This document shows, piece after piece, positions 51,846-62,210 of a stretch of 64,000 bases of DNA (its first letter is position 1; each line of letters begins with the position of its first letter). A program made the position numbers and the translations under genes. Origin of the DNA: an uncultured Oribacterium sp. (GTDB taxonomy: Bacteria; Bacillota; Clostridia; Lachnospirales; Lachnospiraceae); NCBI GenBank assembly GCA_900770445.1, contig CAAGKO010000089.1:1-64000 (forward strand), written 5' to 3'. Below the pieces are notes generated by a model. It saw only the letters and a program-made list of their open reading frames with translations, did no database searches and was not told where the DNA came from.

Positions 51846-52871
51846 TCAGCAGATATGACGGATCCAGCCCTCCGGAGCTTCGATCTTACCGCTCTGGATG
51901 CCGGTGATGGTTGCGTAGAGCTCGCCGATGACTTCGCCGGCCTTCTCCATACCGGATGGAAGGTTGATGACCTCATCGTGGTTTACGATCTTACCAACCG
52001 GAGAAATAACCGCAGCCGTACCGCAGAGACCGCACTCCTTGAAGCCCTTGATCTCCTCGAACTTCACTGGACGCTCATCGACCGTCAGGTGGAGATAATG
52101 CTCTGCGATGTAAACGATCGAACGTCTGGTGATGGACGGAAGAATCGACGGTGACTTCGGAACAACCAGCTTGCCATCTGCATCGACGAAAATCGCATTG
52201 GATCCACCGGTCTCCTCAACATAGGTTCTGGTCGCTGCGTCGAGGTAGAGGTTCTCAGCGAAGCCTGCCTTATGCGCAAGCACAGAGGAGTGTAAGCTCA
52301 TCGCATAGTTCAGACCAGCCTTTACCGCACCGGTTCCATGAGGTGCTGCACGGTCGAAATCCGAAACCTGGATAGCGATCGGTGTTGCGCCGCCCTTGTA
52401 GTACGGGCCTACCGGAGTTGCAAATACTCTGAACTGATACTCATCCGCCGGTTTTACACCGATGACAACACCGGTTGCGAACTCATATGGACGAAGGTAA
52501 AGGGATGCACCGGAACCGTATGGCGGTACCCAGTCGAGGTTACCCTTTACGACCTGATCGATGGCATCGAGGAAACGATCCTTCGGGAACGGTGGCATCT
52601 CGATACGCTGTGCCGACGTATACATTCTGTCCGCATTGAGGTCCGGACGGAAGCATACGACAGAGCCATCCTCCCAGGTATATGCCTTCATACCCTCGAA
52701 TACCTGCTGGCAGTACTGAAGCATGCCGGCGGACTCGTTTAAGGTTACATTCGGATCCGAGATCAGGGCACCCTCATCCCAGTTCCCATCCTTCCAGTTT
52801 GATACATATCTCTTATCGGTTACACGATAGCTGAAACCGATATTTCCCCAATCAAGGTCTTTCTTCGCCAT
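51846..52871 (-). CDS. ilvE: Branched-chain amino-acid aminotransferase
   Basis: A 341-residue fold-type IV PLP aminotransferase for leucine, isoleucine and valine. Conserved blocks are MLQYCQQVFEGMKAYTWEDGSVVCFRPDLNADRM, the lysine-bearing GAVKAGLNYAMS, TYVEETGGSNAIFV and CGTAAVISPVG. The length is that of the longer BCAT type. ATG at 52871 has AAAGGAGATAC. It has its own good promoter (52917-52945), no other ilv genes adjacent. Confidence 0.95.
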   Translation of the reverse strand: MAKKDLDWGNIGFSYRVTDKRYVSNWKDGNWDEGALISDPNVTLNESAGMLQYCQQVFEGMKAYTWEDGSVVCFRPDLNADRMYTSAQRIEMPPFPKDRFLDAIDQVVKGNLDWVPPYGSGASLYLRPYEFATGVVIGVKPADEYQFRVFATPVGPYYKGGATPIAIQVSDFDRAAPHGTGAVKAGLNYAMSLHSSVLAHKAGFAENLYLDAATRTYVEETGGSNAIFVDADGKLVVPKSPSILPSITRRSIVYIAEHYLHLTVDERPVKFEEIKGFKECGLCGTAAVISPVGKIVNHDEVINLPSGMEKAGEVIGELYATITGIQSGKIEAPEGWIRHIC

Positions 52872-52916
52872 TGCTTGTATCTCCTTTCGCTATGACATCT
52901 CGTCATGATTAGAGCT

Positions 52917-52945
52917 AGTATAGTCCTCGAAAAAAATGAATGCAA
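52917..52945 (-). promoter_or_regulatory. Promoter of ilvE
   Basis: Minus strand TTGCAT (52945-52940), a 17-base spacer and TATACT (52922-52917). Confidence 0.75.
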
Positions 52946-53046
52946 TTCAAAAAGCACACAAAATAATCATGTCTGTTATAACCCGATTTTATTTTCTCCG
53001 GTCAGTATAGTGTCATATGGTTATGGAAAGTTTTTTCACTGTATCG

Positions 53047-53087
53047 AAAAAAATTCAGGCCGTGACTTCGAAGAGCCATGGCCTGAA
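53047..53087 (-). terminator. Intrinsic terminator after lepA
   Basis: Minus strand TTCAGGCC pairs with GGCCTGAA around an 18-base loop, followed by seven T (53053-53047); 17 bases past the stop codon. Confidence 0.9.
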
Positions 53088-53103
53088 GCATATGCATATA
53101 TTT

Positions 53104-54927
53104 TTATTCTGAATCGAGCTTCAGCACCGACATGAACGCACTCTGTGGAATCTCGACATTACCGAACTGACGCATCCGGCGCTTACCTTCCTTCTGCTTC
53201 TCGAGCAGCTTCTTCTTACGGGAGATGTCACCGCCATAGCACTTCGCGAGAACATCCTTCCGCATCGCGCGGATGTTCTCACGAGCGACGATCTGTCCAC
53301 CGACCGATGCCTGGAGCGGGATTTCGAAGAGCTGACGCGGGATCTCATTCTTCAGCTTCTCGCACATCTTCTTGCCACGCTCATACGCTGAGTCCTTATG
53401 GACGATGAAGCTCAGTGCATCGATGACCTGACGGTTGACCATGATATCGAGCTTCACCATCTTCGAGGTCTGGTAGCCCTTGAGCTCATAATCGTAGGAT
53501 GCATATCCCTTCGAACGAGACTTGATCGCATCGAAGAAATCATAGATGATTTCATTGAGCGGCATCTCATACTTCAGAATCGCACGGTTTGCCTCGATGT
53601 ACTCGGTACTCTTATATACGCCACGGCGATCCTGGCAGAGCTGCATGATCGCACCCATGAATTCCGGCGTCACCATGATCTCCACATCGACCACCGGCTC
53701 TTCGATATGATCGATCTCGGACGGATCCGGAAGGTTCGCCGGGTTCGAGAGCTCCATCATCGTGCCGTCGGTCTTATACACATGGTAAACAACGGATGGT
53801 GCCGTCGTCACCAGGTCGAGGTCATACTCTCTCTCCAGACGCTCCTGTACGACATCGAGATGCAGAAGTCCGAGGAAGCCGCAGCGGAAACCGAAGCCGA
53901 GGGCCTGAGAGGTCTCCGGCTCATACTGAAGTGCCGCATCGTTCAGCTGCAGCTTTTCCAGGGCATCCCGGAGATCCGGATACTTCATCGTATCGGCCGG
54001 ATAGATACCGCAGTATACCATCGACTGCACCTGCTTATAGCCCGGCAGCGGCTCGGTCGCTGGATTTCGATCATCGGTCACCGTATCACCGACACGGGTA
54101 TCACGGATATCCTTGATGGAGGCCGTGATGTAACCAACCATACCGGCACTCAGCTCCGAACATGGGATGAAACGGCCCGGTCCGAAATAGCCGACCTCGG
54201 TGACATCGAAGGCGGCACCGCTCGCCATCAGACGGATACGGGTACCGACCTTCACGGAGCCCTCCTTGATTCGGCAGAAAATGATAACACCACGGTAGTT
54301 ATCATAGAGCGAATCAAAGATCAGCGCCTTCAGTGGCGCGTCCTTCGAGCCGGTCGGTGCCGGCAGCTTCTGAACGATGGCCTCCAGGACCTCCTCTACA
54401 TTTTCACCGGTCTTTGCGGAGATGCGCGGTGCATCATGGGCCTCGATGCCGATGATATCCTCGATTTCCTCTGCCACACGATCCGGATCGGCCGACGGAA
54501 GATCGATCTTATTGATCACCGGAAGGATCTCGAGATCATGATCCAGCGCCAGATAGGTGTTTGCCAGCGTCTGCGCCTGGATGCCCTGCGTCGCATCGAC
54601 GATCAGAATCGCACCATCACAGGCTGCCAGTGAACGGGATACCTCATAGTTGAAGTCGACGTGGCCCGGGGTATCGATGAGATTAAAGATATACTCCTCC
54701 CCATCCTGTGCCTTATAGACGATACGCGTCGTCTGTGACTTGATCGTGATGCCACGCTCACGCTCGATGTCCATGTTATCGAGCACCTGTGACTGCATCT
54801 CACGCGCCGTCAGTGTACCCGTCTTCTCGATGATCCGGTCTGCCAGCGTCGATTTACCATGATCGATATGCGCGATGATGCAAAAGTTCCTGATTTTACT
54901 CTGATCGATGTTTGTGATGTCTGCCAT
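53104..54927 (-). CDS. lepA: Elongation factor 4 (LepA)
   Basis: A 607-residue translational GTPase that acts on stalled or pre-translocation ribosomes. The G domain holds [21 protein letters not shown] and [10 protein letters not shown]. The LepA-specific C-terminal domain contains [19 protein letters not shown], the basic [21 protein letters not shown] block and MSVLKLD at the end. ATG at 54927 ([15 protein letters not shown]) has TAGGTAGG; the frame to 55011 has no site. Divergent from rpsT. Confidence 0.97.
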   Translation of the reverse strand: MADITNIDQSKIRNFCIIAHIDHGKSTLADRIIEKTGTLTAREMQSQVLDNMDIERERGITIKSQTTRIVYKAQDGEEYIFNLIDTPGHVDFNYEVSRSLAACDGAILIVDATQGIQAQTLANTYLALDHDLEILPVINKIDLPSADPDRVAEEIEDIIGIEAHDAPRISAKTGENVEEVLEAIVQKLPAPTGSKDAPLKALIFDSLYDNYRGVIIFCRIKEGSVKVGTRIRLMASGAAFDVTEVGYFGPGRFIPCSELSAGMVGYITASIKDIRDTRVGDTVTDDRNPATEPLPGYKQVQSMVYCGIYPADTMKYPDLRDALEKLQLNDAALQYEPETSQALGFGFRCGFLGLLHLDVVQERLEREYDLDLVTTAPSVVYHVYKTDGTMMELSNPANLPDPSEIDHIEEPVVDVEIMVTPEFMGAIMQLCQDRRGVYKSTEYIEANRAILKYEMPLNEIIYDFFDAIKSRSKGYASYDYELKGYQTSKMVKLDIMVNRQVIDALSFIVHKDSAYERGKKMCEKLKNEIPRQLFEIPLQASVGGQIVARENIRAMRKDVLAKCYGGDISRKKKLLEKQKEGKRRMRQFGNVEIPQSAFMSVLKLDSE

Positions 54928-55127
54928 GTTCCTACCTATATAAATATAATTTCCGGGACAGTTCTCGGATTCTTGTATTTTCCGTGGAAATATACTAACA
55001 TACTCCTGCATCTTTTGCCAACAGAATCCCGTAAAAGCAGGATTCGCTCATGGGTCCCGAGGATCGGCACCCATGCCTGAACTGCTACGATACCAGTGCA
55101 AAAGCCTGGAAAACGTGCTTTTTCGGC

Positions 55128-55156
55128 TTGACACCGACGGAGGTTTTATATATGAT
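55128..55156 (+). promoter_or_regulatory. Promoter of rpsT
   Basis: TTGACA (55128-55133), a 17-base spacer and TATGAT (55151-55156), a near-consensus pair. The roughly 90-base leader has a GAGATCC-GCT-GGATCTC hairpin (55204-55220) between two copies of TATTTGAAAG, a possible site for S20 feedback. Confidence 0.85.
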
Positions 55157-55252
55157 AGTTTAGCGTGTTTTCAAACTGTCCGTGTCCGGTATTTGAAAGC
55201 GCCGAGATCCGCTGGATCTCCACACGATATTTGAAAGAAAGGAGATTTCACA

Positions 55253-55516
55253 ATGGCAAACATTAAGTCCGCAAAGAAGAGAATTCTTGTAGCTCAGACT
55301 AGAAACGAGCGTAACAAGGCTATTCGTTCTGAGGTTAAGACATACATCAAGAGAGTATACGCAGCAGTTGAGTCTGGCGATAAGGCAGCAGCTCAGGATG
55401 CTCTGAAGATGGCTCAGAAGAAGATTTGCATGGCACACAGCAAGGGCATCTATAAGGCAAACAACGCTTCCAGAAAGGTTGCTCACATCTCAAAGGCTGT
55501 CGCTTCCATGAACTGA
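55253..55516 (+). CDS. rpsT: 30S ribosomal protein S20
   Basis: An 87-residue, very basic helical protein that binds 16S rRNA early in assembly. ANIKSAKKRILVAQTRNERN at the start and KGIYKANNASRKVAHISKAVA at the end are diagnostic. Codon choice is more AT-rich and biased (AAG, GCA, AGA) than neighbours, as expected for a highly expressed gene. ATG at 55253 has AAAGGAGAT. It has its own strong promoter and terminator. Confidence 0.98.
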   Translation: MANIKSAKKRILVAQTRNERNKAIRSEVKTYIKRVYAAVESGDKAAAQDALKMAQKKICMAHSKGIYKANNASRKVAHISKAVASMN

Positions 55517-55531
55517 TTGCGCGAAGCGCAC

Positions 55532-55561
55532 AGAAATCATGTACAGGATTTCTGCTTTTTC
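55532..55561 (+). terminator. Intrinsic terminator after rpsT
   Basis: AGAAATC, 8-base loop, GATTTCT, then GCTTTTTC. A small TGCGC-GAA-GCGCA hairpin precedes it right after the stop codon. Confidence 0.88.
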
Positions 55562-55608
55562 AAGTCGTTCTTGAAAATAAATATTTGTAAGTAACGTTAC
55601 TCACAAAG

Positions 55609-55635
55609 CCCTGCGGTTAACCCACCGCAGGGTTT
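55609..55635 (-). terminator. Hairpin overlapping the comEC stop codon
   Basis: CCCTGCGG (55609-55616) and CCGCAGGG (55625-55632) pair around an 8-base loop that contains the comEC stop. The minus-strand T tract is short; in the plus direction it is followed by TTTATTATTAT, so it may also back up rpsT termination. Confidence 0.65.
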
Positions 55636-58136
55636 ATTATTATCCTGATCTCCCCCATCACGCCGGTCTCGAGCATCTCTACGTCGTAGCGTCGCAGTCT
55701 CTCCCGTGTTTCAGCATGCGGGTGTCCGTAATCGTTCCCGACGCCGTAGCTGAGAATCGCATAGTCCGGCCGAAGGGCTGCGAGCAGTGCCTCCGAGCTG
55801 CTCGTATGGCTACCATGATGACCCGCCTTCAGCACATCGATCTTCGGGTAGCCTGTATCGGCCTCCCAGAGTGCCGCGAGCATCTGCTGCTCACAGGCCT
55901 CGTCCATATCCCCCGTAAACAGCATCTGAAAATCCGGCGCGCGCAGCAGCATCCCGATCGAGTGATCATTCGCAGCCTCCAGCCTCTCCGACCCTGCCGG
56001 ATAGTATCCACGTATCTCCACTTCTCCGAGGTCAATGCGGTCGCCCTGTCCGAAGTACCGGATCCGCACATCCCGTGCAGCCGCTGCGTCCCGAAGCGCA
56101 TCATAGCGCGCATCCTGCACGGCCACACGCGGAAGCAGCAGCTCTCCGATGGTCATCTTCGACTCCTCCTCGAGAAGATACTGTATTCCGGAATAGTGAT
56201 CCGCATCGCAGTGTGTAATCAGCGCGAGATCGATGTGCCCGATTCCCTGTGACTCGAGATACGGGACGAGTACATTTTTCCCGAGGCGCCGGTCACTCGT
56301 CGAGCCACCATCCACACTCATCACCAGGCCCTGATTCCGCAGGATGAAGCCATCCCCCTGTCCGACATCCAGCGCCGTGATTTCCAGCCTCTGCGGCTGC
56401 TTCGCCGGAAGACACAGCATCGAAAGGATCAGCGGCAGCACGATGCCGAGTAGTGGCAGTCGACACGCCGTCATCTTAGGATCCGGTAGTATGTTTATAT
56501 TTTCGCAGAGCCGCTGCACCCATCGAGACCTTCCATTCTGCGCTACGGAGCTTTCCCGGGCCGGAATCTCCGTTTGCACAGGATACCGCCGGACACGCTG
56601 CTGCCCGGCGTGTTCTGCTGCATGCCGTTCCGCGAGCGCCCATGTCACGACGCCGAGTGCTGTATAGTAAAGAAGCATGCTGTGCATCGACGGTCGGCCG
56701 AGCAGCAGTGAGCTGTACGGAAGTGCTGCGCAGCGCGTACAGAGGAGCGTATACAGACGAAGTATCCAGTGTCCGCCACCGATGGCGATGGTCGCGAGCT
56801 TCTCTGACAGTGCGAAGAGTCCGACGCCGAAAACGCCGCTGTAGATCACACAGCCCATCAGCGGTAGTACGATGAGATTCAGGAAGATCCCGTAGAGCGG
56901 GAAGCGAAAATAGTGAAACAGAATCACCGGCAGCGTCAGGAGCTGCAGATAAAAGGAGAGCCACAGGCCCGCAAGCAGCGAATGCTTCGGCCCCGGAAGG
57001 GCATGGCTGAGACCGATGGCGAGTACGGCGAGGAAGCTCAGCTGGAAGCCGGCACTGAAAAGCATAAAGGGCTCCTTCCACAGGAGAAAGAGTGCGGCCG
57101 CGGCCATCGCCGTCAGCATATCATAGCTTCGTCCGACGGCAGCAGCGAGAAAGCGTAGAAGTAACATCAGCACCGCCCGGAGTGCCGATCCGGAGCAGCC
57201 CGTCAGGATCCCGTAGGATACGATCAGAAGGGCCGCAACGATGCCGGATGCGGCCTTGCTTCTGCCGAAGCGCCGCAGCAGCTCATAGACCCCGAGGCCC
57301 AGAATCGACAGATGCAAGCCGGAGACCGCGAGGATATGCACGATGCCGTTCTCCTGATAAAGGGATCGGATATCCTCATCCATCGCCGTTTTATCTCCCG
57401 TCAGCAGTGCGCGGTAAATGCCGGCGTCCTGCGGCGGCAGCAGCTGATCGAGGATATCCCCTATCCGAAGTCGGAGCGCCTGCAGTCCTCTCGCAAAAGG
57501 CTTCGGCTCCCCTCCGATGACCCGGAAGGAAGTCCCGTACATCGAACCGTGCACGGATATCGTCCGGTAGTACAGACGAAAATCAAACTGGCCCTCGTTT
57601 CGCGCTGCTTCCGCCGGTGAGATCTTTCCATACACTTCGACCTGCTCTCCCGGCAGTGGACGACGCGAGTGCAGAGAATCCTCTGCGTCCAGATAGACGA
57701 GGATCGTCCCGACCGGCTGATCATAGCGCGCCCGCATCGCCGCGGTGGCAGAAGCCGGCAGTGCATCCCGTGCACCGTACGCACTCGACAGCAGCGCGTT
57801 TCGCACGCGCAGCTTCGCCTTCCCCGCAGCCTCCGTATATTCCTGTACTTCTCCGCACAGACGCACCTTCATCCCGTCGAAGATACGGATCCGCTCCTCC
57901 GAACGCTGAAATACGTGGGCAGACAGTCGATAGCGCAGGCCCCCGGCGAGGAGTAGCACAAATAAGAGTGCAAGTGCACCCTTCCGAAGCTTTTTCCTTC
58001 TTATCCCATGGAAAATAAGGCATGCGAACAGAACCCCCGCAGCCCATCTCAGAACGAAACCACATTCCCCGGCAGATACGCACACTCCAAGTACATACAC
58101 CACGGCCATCAGAAGAAGCGGTCGTTTCACATTCAT
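55617..58136 (-). CDS. comEC: ComEC/Rec2-family DNA-uptake channel protein
   Basis: An 839-residue membrane protein of the DNA-import channel family. Order: two N-terminal helices and a DUF4131-like extracellular OB domain (about 1-190), the multi-helix competence domain (about 215-520, LLTGDKTAMDEDIRSLYQENGIVHILAVSGLHLSILG), and a C-terminal metallo-beta-lactamase domain (about 595-830) with TALDVGQGDGF and HCDADHYSG. All three parts are present and uninterrupted, so the channel could work, though no other com genes are in the window. ATG at 58136; the ribosome site is weak. Confidence 0.92.
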   Translation of the reverse strand: MNVKRPLLLMAVVYVLGVCVSAGECGFVLRWAAGVLFACLIFHGIRRKKLRKGALALLFVLLLAGGLRYRLSAHVFQRSEERIRIFDGMKVRLCGEVQEYTEAAGKAKLRVRNALLSSAYGARDALPASATAAMRARYDQPVGTILVYLDAEDSLHSRRPLPGEQVEVYGKISPAEAARNEGQFDFRLYYRTISVHGSMYGTSFRVIGGEPKPFARGLQALRLRIGDILDQLLPPQDAGIYRALLTGDKTAMDEDIRSLYQENGIVHILAVSGLHLSILGLGVYELLRRFGRSKAASGIVAALLIVSYGILTGCSGSALRAVLMLLLRFLAAAVGRSYDMLTAMAAAALFLLWKEPFMLFSAGFQLSFLAVLAIGLSHALPGPKHSLLAGLWLSFYLQLLTLPVILFHYFRFPLYGIFLNLIVLPLMGCVIYSGVFGVGLFALSEKLATIAIGGGHWILRLYTLLCTRCAALPYSSLLLGRPSMHSMLLYYTALGVVTWALAERHAAEHAGQQRVRRYPVQTEIPARESSVAQNGRSRWVQRLCENINILPDPKMTACRLPLLGIVLPLILSMLCLPAKQPQRLEITALDVGQGDGFILRNQGLVMSVDGGSTSDRRLGKNVLVPYLESQGIGHIDLALITHCDADHYSGIQYLLEEESKMTIGELLLPRVAVQDARYDALRDAAAARDVRIRYFGQGDRIDLGEVEIRGYYPAGSERLEAANDHSIGMLLRAPDFQMLFTGDMDEACEQQMLAALWEADTGYPKIDVLKAGHHGSHTSSSEALLAALRPDYAILSYGVGNDYGHPHAETRERLRRYDVEMLETGVMGEIRIIINPAVG

Positions 58137-58153
58137 AAATGCATCATAACAGA

Positions 58154-58183
58154 AGAGGCCGGACCCATCAAGGTCCGACCTCT
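58154..58183 (-). terminator. Terminator after degV
   Basis: AGAGGCCGGACC pairs with GGTCCGACCTCT (one mismatch) around a 6-base loop, about 100 bases past the degV stop and 18 bases ahead of comEC. Confidence 0.7.
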
Positions 58184-58285
58184 TTCATTTTCATGATATT
58201 TTACGGATACATCGGCATTTCTTCCGAAGCCACGCTACACACTTCACCGCGTTTTCCCGACATTCTGCATACAGATGGTCTCGTC

Positions 58286-59179
58286 TTACGCTTCGATGAG
58301 CTCGACCGGACGTTCGATGACGGCTGCACCGAGTCCGTCCTGGCCGATGTGGCAGGAAATCAGCAGCGACAGCGGTCGCGCGGCGATCTCCGGATTCAGT
58401 CGATTCGGAAAGGCTTCCTTCAGCTCCTCTGCGAAATCGGCCGCCTGCTCCGGATTATCCGTATAGGCGATCGCGACATAGCAGTTCTTCATCTCCGGAT
58501 CGCCGAGGCGACCTTCCAGCTCGCTCTTCAGTCCCTTGATGATCGCATCCTTCACCTGACGGGTCGTCCGCACCTTCGTATAGGAATCGAGCTTTCCGCC
58601 GTTTGTGATGCCGAGCACCGGTTTGATATGGAGCAGTGTGCCGATGGCAGCAGCCATCGGTGTGATACGTCCACCCTTCTTCAGGTACTTCAGTGTATCC
58701 AGACCGATATAGATCTGGTTCTGCTCCGCATCACGATTCAGGATGTCACAGATCTGCCGTCCATCATAGCCGCGTGCAGCGAGCTCCGTCGCAAAGATCG
58801 CAGCCTGACGCTGTACGACCGATACACCACGATCGTCCGGCACGAATACACGTCCCTCGTACTTTTCATCCTGAGCCAGCATCATCGCTGTCTGTGTCGA
58901 ACCGGACAGTCCCGAGCTCAGCGGCACATGCACGATCTGGTCACAGGTCTCGAGGAGCTCGTCCCAGACCTTCATCACATCCTCCATGCTCGGCTGCGAT
59001 GTCGCGATGTCATGATCATTCTTCAGCTTTTCGAAGAACTCTTCTCTTGTAAGGTTGATGTTTTCGTAATATTCCTGATCATCGATCCGGAAAGGCATCG
59101 GAACGACACGGATGCCGAGCTCTGCACTCTCCTGTGGTGTGATACCACTACCGGAATCAGTTGAAACGCCAACGTTCAT
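58286..59179 (-). CDS. DegV-family fatty-acid-binding protein
   Basis: A 297-residue cytoplasmic protein of the DegV (FakB-like) family, which binds a fatty acid for phosphorylation by FakA. N-terminal VSTDSGSGITPQESAELGIRVVPMPFRIDDQEY and the central HVPLSSGLSGSTQTAMMLA fit the family, with the ligand serine in the SSGLSG loop. No FakA gene is beside it, so which lipid or partner it serves is open. ATG at 59179 has GAGGTAA. Follows gpmI by about 70 bases on the same strand. Confidence 0.9.
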   Translation of the reverse strand: MNVGVSTDSGSGITPQESAELGIRVVPMPFRIDDQEYYENINLTREEFFEKLKNDHDIATSQPSMEDVMKVWDELLETCDQIVHVPLSSGLSGSTQTAMMLAQDEKYEGRVFVPDDRGVSVVQRQAAIFATELAARGYDGRQICDILNRDAEQNQIYIGLDTLKYLKKGGRITPMAAAIGTLLHIKPVLGITNGGKLDSYTKVRTTRQVKDAIIKGLKSELEGRLGDPEMKNCYVAIAYTDNPEQAADFAEELKEAFPNRLNPEIAARPLSLLISCHIGQDGLGAAVIERPVELIEA

Positions 59180-59250
59180 ATATATTTACCTCAAACTCTC
59201 TGTACAGTGCCGTGAGGCCGAAGCCGGACGGCACGGCAGCTCAGCAGCTC

Positions 59251-60798
59251 TTACTTTTCAACGATGAGAGACTTACCGCTCATCTCCTCCGGCTGCGGGA
59301 TCTCCATCATCTGGAGCAGTGTCGGTGCGATATCGCAGAGTGCGCCACCCTCACGAAGCTTCCAGTTCGGATTCGAATTGATCAGAATGAACGGAACCGG
59401 ATTCGTGGTATGTGCGGTCCATGGCTCGCCGGTCTCATAGTTGATCATCATATCAGCATTACCATGATCGGCGACGATCATCATCTGACCATCGACCGCC
59501 TTGATGGCATCTACAACCTCTCCGACTGCATGATCCACTACCTCGATGGCCTTCACCGCAGCTGGAATCACACCGGTATGACCAACCATATCCGGGTTTG
59601 CGAAGTTTGCGATGATCATGTCATACTTCTTAGACTTGATCGCCTCCACCAGCTTCTCGCACACCTCAGGGCAGGACATCTGCGGCTTCAGATCATAGGT
59701 CGGAACGTCCTTCGGAGACGGAACGAGGATACGATCCTCACCGGCATTCGGTTCCTCTACACCACCGTTAAAGAAGAAGGTAACGTGTGCATACTTCTCG
59801 GTCTCTGCGATACGAAGCTGCTTTAAGCCAAGCGATGCAACATACTCACCGAGGGTCTTCGTGATGCTCTGCTTCGGGAACGCGATCCGCTTGTTCGGGA
59901 TGGTCGCATCATAATCGGTGAAGCATACAAACGTAGTATCGAGACGCTTTCCTCTCTCGAAGAAGCTGAACTCATCATCACAGAAGCAGTGGGTCATCTC
60001 ACGTGCACGGTCCGGACGGAAGTTGAAGAAGATGCAGGAATCACCATCCTGAATCATGTGTCTCGGAGCGCCCTCCTTCTCGATCACGCACGGAACCACG
60101 AACTCATCGTATACCTTCTCATCATAGGAGCTCTGCATCGCCTCGGATACAGACGCAAAGTGGTTCCCGATTCCCTTCGTCATCGCATCGTATGCCTTCT
60201 CGACACGATCGTAGTTCTTATCACGATCCATCGCATAGTAACGGCCGGAGATCATCGCGATCTCACCGACACCGAGCTCTGCCATCTTCGCCTCGACCTC
60301 CTCGAGGAACGCCTTACCGGAATCTGGTGGTGTATCACGACCATCGAGGAAGGCATAGAGATATACCTTCGTTAAGCCATGACGCTTCGCAAGCTCGAGA
60401 AGGCCGAAGATATGCTCGAGGTGAGAATGTACACCGCCATTTGAAACGAGACCCATCAGGTTCAGTGCGGAGCCATTCTTCTTACAGTTTTCAACAGCAG
60501 CCACGAGCTCTGGATTCGTAAAGAAATCGCCATCCTGGATGGACTTCGTGATTCTCGTGAGGTCCTGATAAACGATCCGGCCGGCCCCCATATTCATGTG
60601 GCCTACCTCGGAGTTACCCATCTGACCATCCGGAAGACCTACATACAGTCCGGAAGCCTGACCCTCTACGAACGGATACTCCTTCTCAAGCCGATCCATC
60701 ACCGGTGTATCTGCCATCGCAATTGCATTTCCCTCTGGATTCGGATTGATACCATATCCATCAAGAATCATCAGTAAAACTGGTTTCTTCTCTGTCAT
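59251..60798 (-). CDS. gpmI: 2,3-bisphosphoglycerate-independent phosphoglycerate mutase
   Basis: A 515-residue manganese-dependent glycolytic enzyme interconverting 3- and 2-phosphoglycerate. LMILDGYGINPNPEGNAI opens the phosphatase domain. The phospho-serine lies in GQMGNSEVGHMNMGAGR, and metal residues in DGRDTPPDSG, VADHGNADMM and HTTNPVP follow. ATG at 60798 (MTEKKPVLL) is chosen with AGAAGGTGG 5 bases upstream; a GTG three codons earlier is also open. Its leader contains a GCTTAAAA/TTTTAAGC inverted repeat. Confidence 0.96.
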   Translation of the reverse strand: MTEKKPVLLMILDGYGINPNPEGNAIAMADTPVMDRLEKEYPFVEGQASGLYVGLPDGQMGNSEVGHMNMGAGRIVYQDLTRITKSIQDGDFFTNPELVAAVENCKKNGSALNLMGLVSNGGVHSHLEHIFGLLELAKRHGLTKVYLYAFLDGRDTPPDSGKAFLEEVEAKMAELGVGEIAMISGRYYAMDRDKNYDRVEKAYDAMTKGIGNHFASVSEAMQSSYDEKVYDEFVVPCVIEKEGAPRHMIQDGDSCIFFNFRPDRAREMTHCFCDDEFSFFERGKRLDTTFVCFTDYDATIPNKRIAFPKQSITKTLGEYVASLGLKQLRIAETEKYAHVTFFFNGGVEEPNAGEDRILVPSPKDVPTYDLKPQMSCPEVCEKLVEAIKSKKYDMIIANFANPDMVGHTGVIPAAVKAIEVVDHAVGEVVDAIKAVDGQMMIVADHGNADMMINYETGEPWTAHTTNPVPFILINSNPNWKLREGGALCDIAPTLLQMMEIPQPEEMSGKSLIVEK

Positions 60799-60850
60799 AA
60801 ATGCCACCTTCTATTTCTATCCTTCAACATAAACACGGGGTTTCAGTACC

Positions 60851-60873
60851 GCTTAAAAATGAAGCTTTTAAGC
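60851..60873. promoter_or_regulatory. Inverted repeat in the gpmI leader
   Basis: GCTTAAAA (60851-60858) and TTTTAAGC (60866-60873), perfect 8-bp arms 7 bases apart, 53 bases upstream of the gpmI start. Possible operator or leader hairpin. Confidence 0.4.
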
Positions 60874-60896
60874 CATAATCGCTTGTAGTTTATACC

Positions 60897-60929
60897 AAAA
60901 GGAGGGCATCGTCAACGACTCTGCCCTCC
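60897..60929 (-). terminator. Intrinsic terminator of the rubrerythrin transcript
   Basis: Minus strand GGAGGGCA pairs with TGCCCTCC around a 13-base loop, followed by TTTT; about 165 bases past the rubrerythrin stop. 60930-61095 holds no recognisable gene. Confidence 0.8.
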
Positions 60930-61095
60930 CTTTGTTAAAAAATATACAATACCATTTCACATGGTTTTGATTACTATCATACGTCTGTTTCATGCCATCT
61001 GACATGGCCGGATCTGTATGATCATGTCCTCTGCGGCAAAGACTGTCCGCGCCCATCACCGGACGGATCCGGTACAGACAGCCCGGCATCCTGCA

Positions 61096-61644
61096 TTAGC
61101 CGAAATATCTCTTGAGGAGACCGGCAAAGGCCTTACCATGTCTTGCCTCGTCACGAGCCATCTCATGAACGGTATCATGGATCGCATCGAGGTTCAGCTC
61201 CTTCGCGCGCTTCGCAAGGTCTACCTTACCAGCCGTTGCGCCGTTCTCTGCAGCGACACGTACGGTGAGGTTCTCCTTCGTGGACGGGGAAACGACCTCG
61301 CCGAGAAGCTCCGCAAACTTCGCTGCGTGCTCAGCCTCTTCAAATGCAGCGGTCTTATAGTACTCACCGATCTCCGGGTAACCCTCACGGTAAGCTGCTC
61401 TGGACATCGCAAGATACATACCAACCTCCGTGCACTCACCCTGGAAGTTTGCGCGAAGATCTTCCTTGATATCCTCGCGAACATCACTTGCAACACCGAT
61501 CACATGCTCTGCCGCCCAGGTCATCTCCTCTTCCTGCTCTACGAACTTCTCCGCCGGCGCATGGCATACCGGACACTCCTCTGGTGGAACCTCTCCCTTA
61601 TAAACATAACCACATACGGAACATACCCAAGTCTTTACCTTCAT
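61096..61644 (-). CDS. Reverse rubrerythrin (rubredoxin domain first)
   Basis: A 182-residue non-heme iron peroxidase. Unlike classical rubrerythrin, the rubredoxin-like iron site comes first (C8-x2-C11 and C24-x2-C27). The ferritin-like diiron domain (about 40-180) follows, with [22 protein letters not shown] and [12 protein letters not shown] supplying glutamate and histidine ligands. Such proteins reduce peroxide, and in clostridia oxygen, using NADH-driven electron carriers. Its partner regulator PerR is encoded directly upstream on the same strand. ATG at 61644 has AAGGAGAAT. Confidence 0.94.
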   Translation of the reverse strand: MKVKTWVCSVCGYVYKGEVPPEECPVCHAPAEKFVEQEEEMTWAAEHVIGVASDVREDIKEDLRANFQGECTEVGMYLAMSRAAYREGYPEIGEYYKTAAFEEAEHAAKFAELLGEVVSPSTKENLTVRVAAENGATAGKVDLAKRAKELNLDAIHDTVHEMARDEARHGKAFAGLLKRYFG

Positions 61645-61796
61645 AATTCATTCTCCTTTTAAATGAGCAGCTTCTGCTGCATAATTTTTCGTTTATCCGT
61701 TCTTACTCCATTCGCTGCCGATGAGTGCGGACACCGGTCACTTCCTTCATGTCCTCATCTCTTCGCGCTGAATCATCCGAGCGCATCGCCTGCAGA

Positions 61797-62186
61797 TCAC
61801 TCCGCTTCGCCTGCTTCACAGCACCGCTCACAGATCCCATGAAATACCAGATCATGACCGGTGACGATCCCAGGTACATGCCGTGCTGCCTCTTCATCCA
61901 GTGTATCTGCTTCCGGCATCGGCACATCGAAGACGCCGCCACAGCGGTCACATACGAAGTGCACATGCTTTTCTGCATTCGGATCGAAGTGATCCGCACC
62001 GGATACGAAGCTCAGCTTCTGAATCGTCCCGTTCTTCGCGAGAAGCTTCAGATTACGGTAGACGGTCGCCAGGCTGATGTTCGGATCCCTGTCACGAAGC
62101 TCTGCAAAAATCACATCCGCCGTCGGATGATCCTTATGCCCGCTAAGCTGATCGAGGACTTCCTCGCGCTGTCTTGAATAATTCAT
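61797..62186 (-). CDS. perR: Fur-family regulator, PerR type
   Basis: A 129-residue metal-dependent repressor. The N-terminal winged helix (about 1-70) has HPTADVIFAELRDRDPNISLATVYRNLKLLAKNG. The structural zinc site is C79-x2-C82 plus C119-x2-C122. The residue aligned with PerR Asp104 is an aspartate (D87 in CGGVFDVP), the feature that separates peroxide-sensing PerR from Fur. Its neighbour is a peroxide-reducing rubrerythrin and a palindrome lies in its own promoter region, both fitting PerR. ATG at 62186 has TAGGAGC. Confidence 0.9.
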   Translation of the reverse strand: MNYSRQREEVLDQLSGHKDHPTADVIFAELRDRDPNISLATVYRNLKLLAKNGTIQKLSFVSGADHFDPNAEKHVHFVCDRCGGVFDVPMPEADTLDEEAARHVPGIVTGHDLVFHGICERCCEAGEAE

Positions 62187-62210
62187 CGTTGCTCCTAAAC
62201 AGTGAATTCA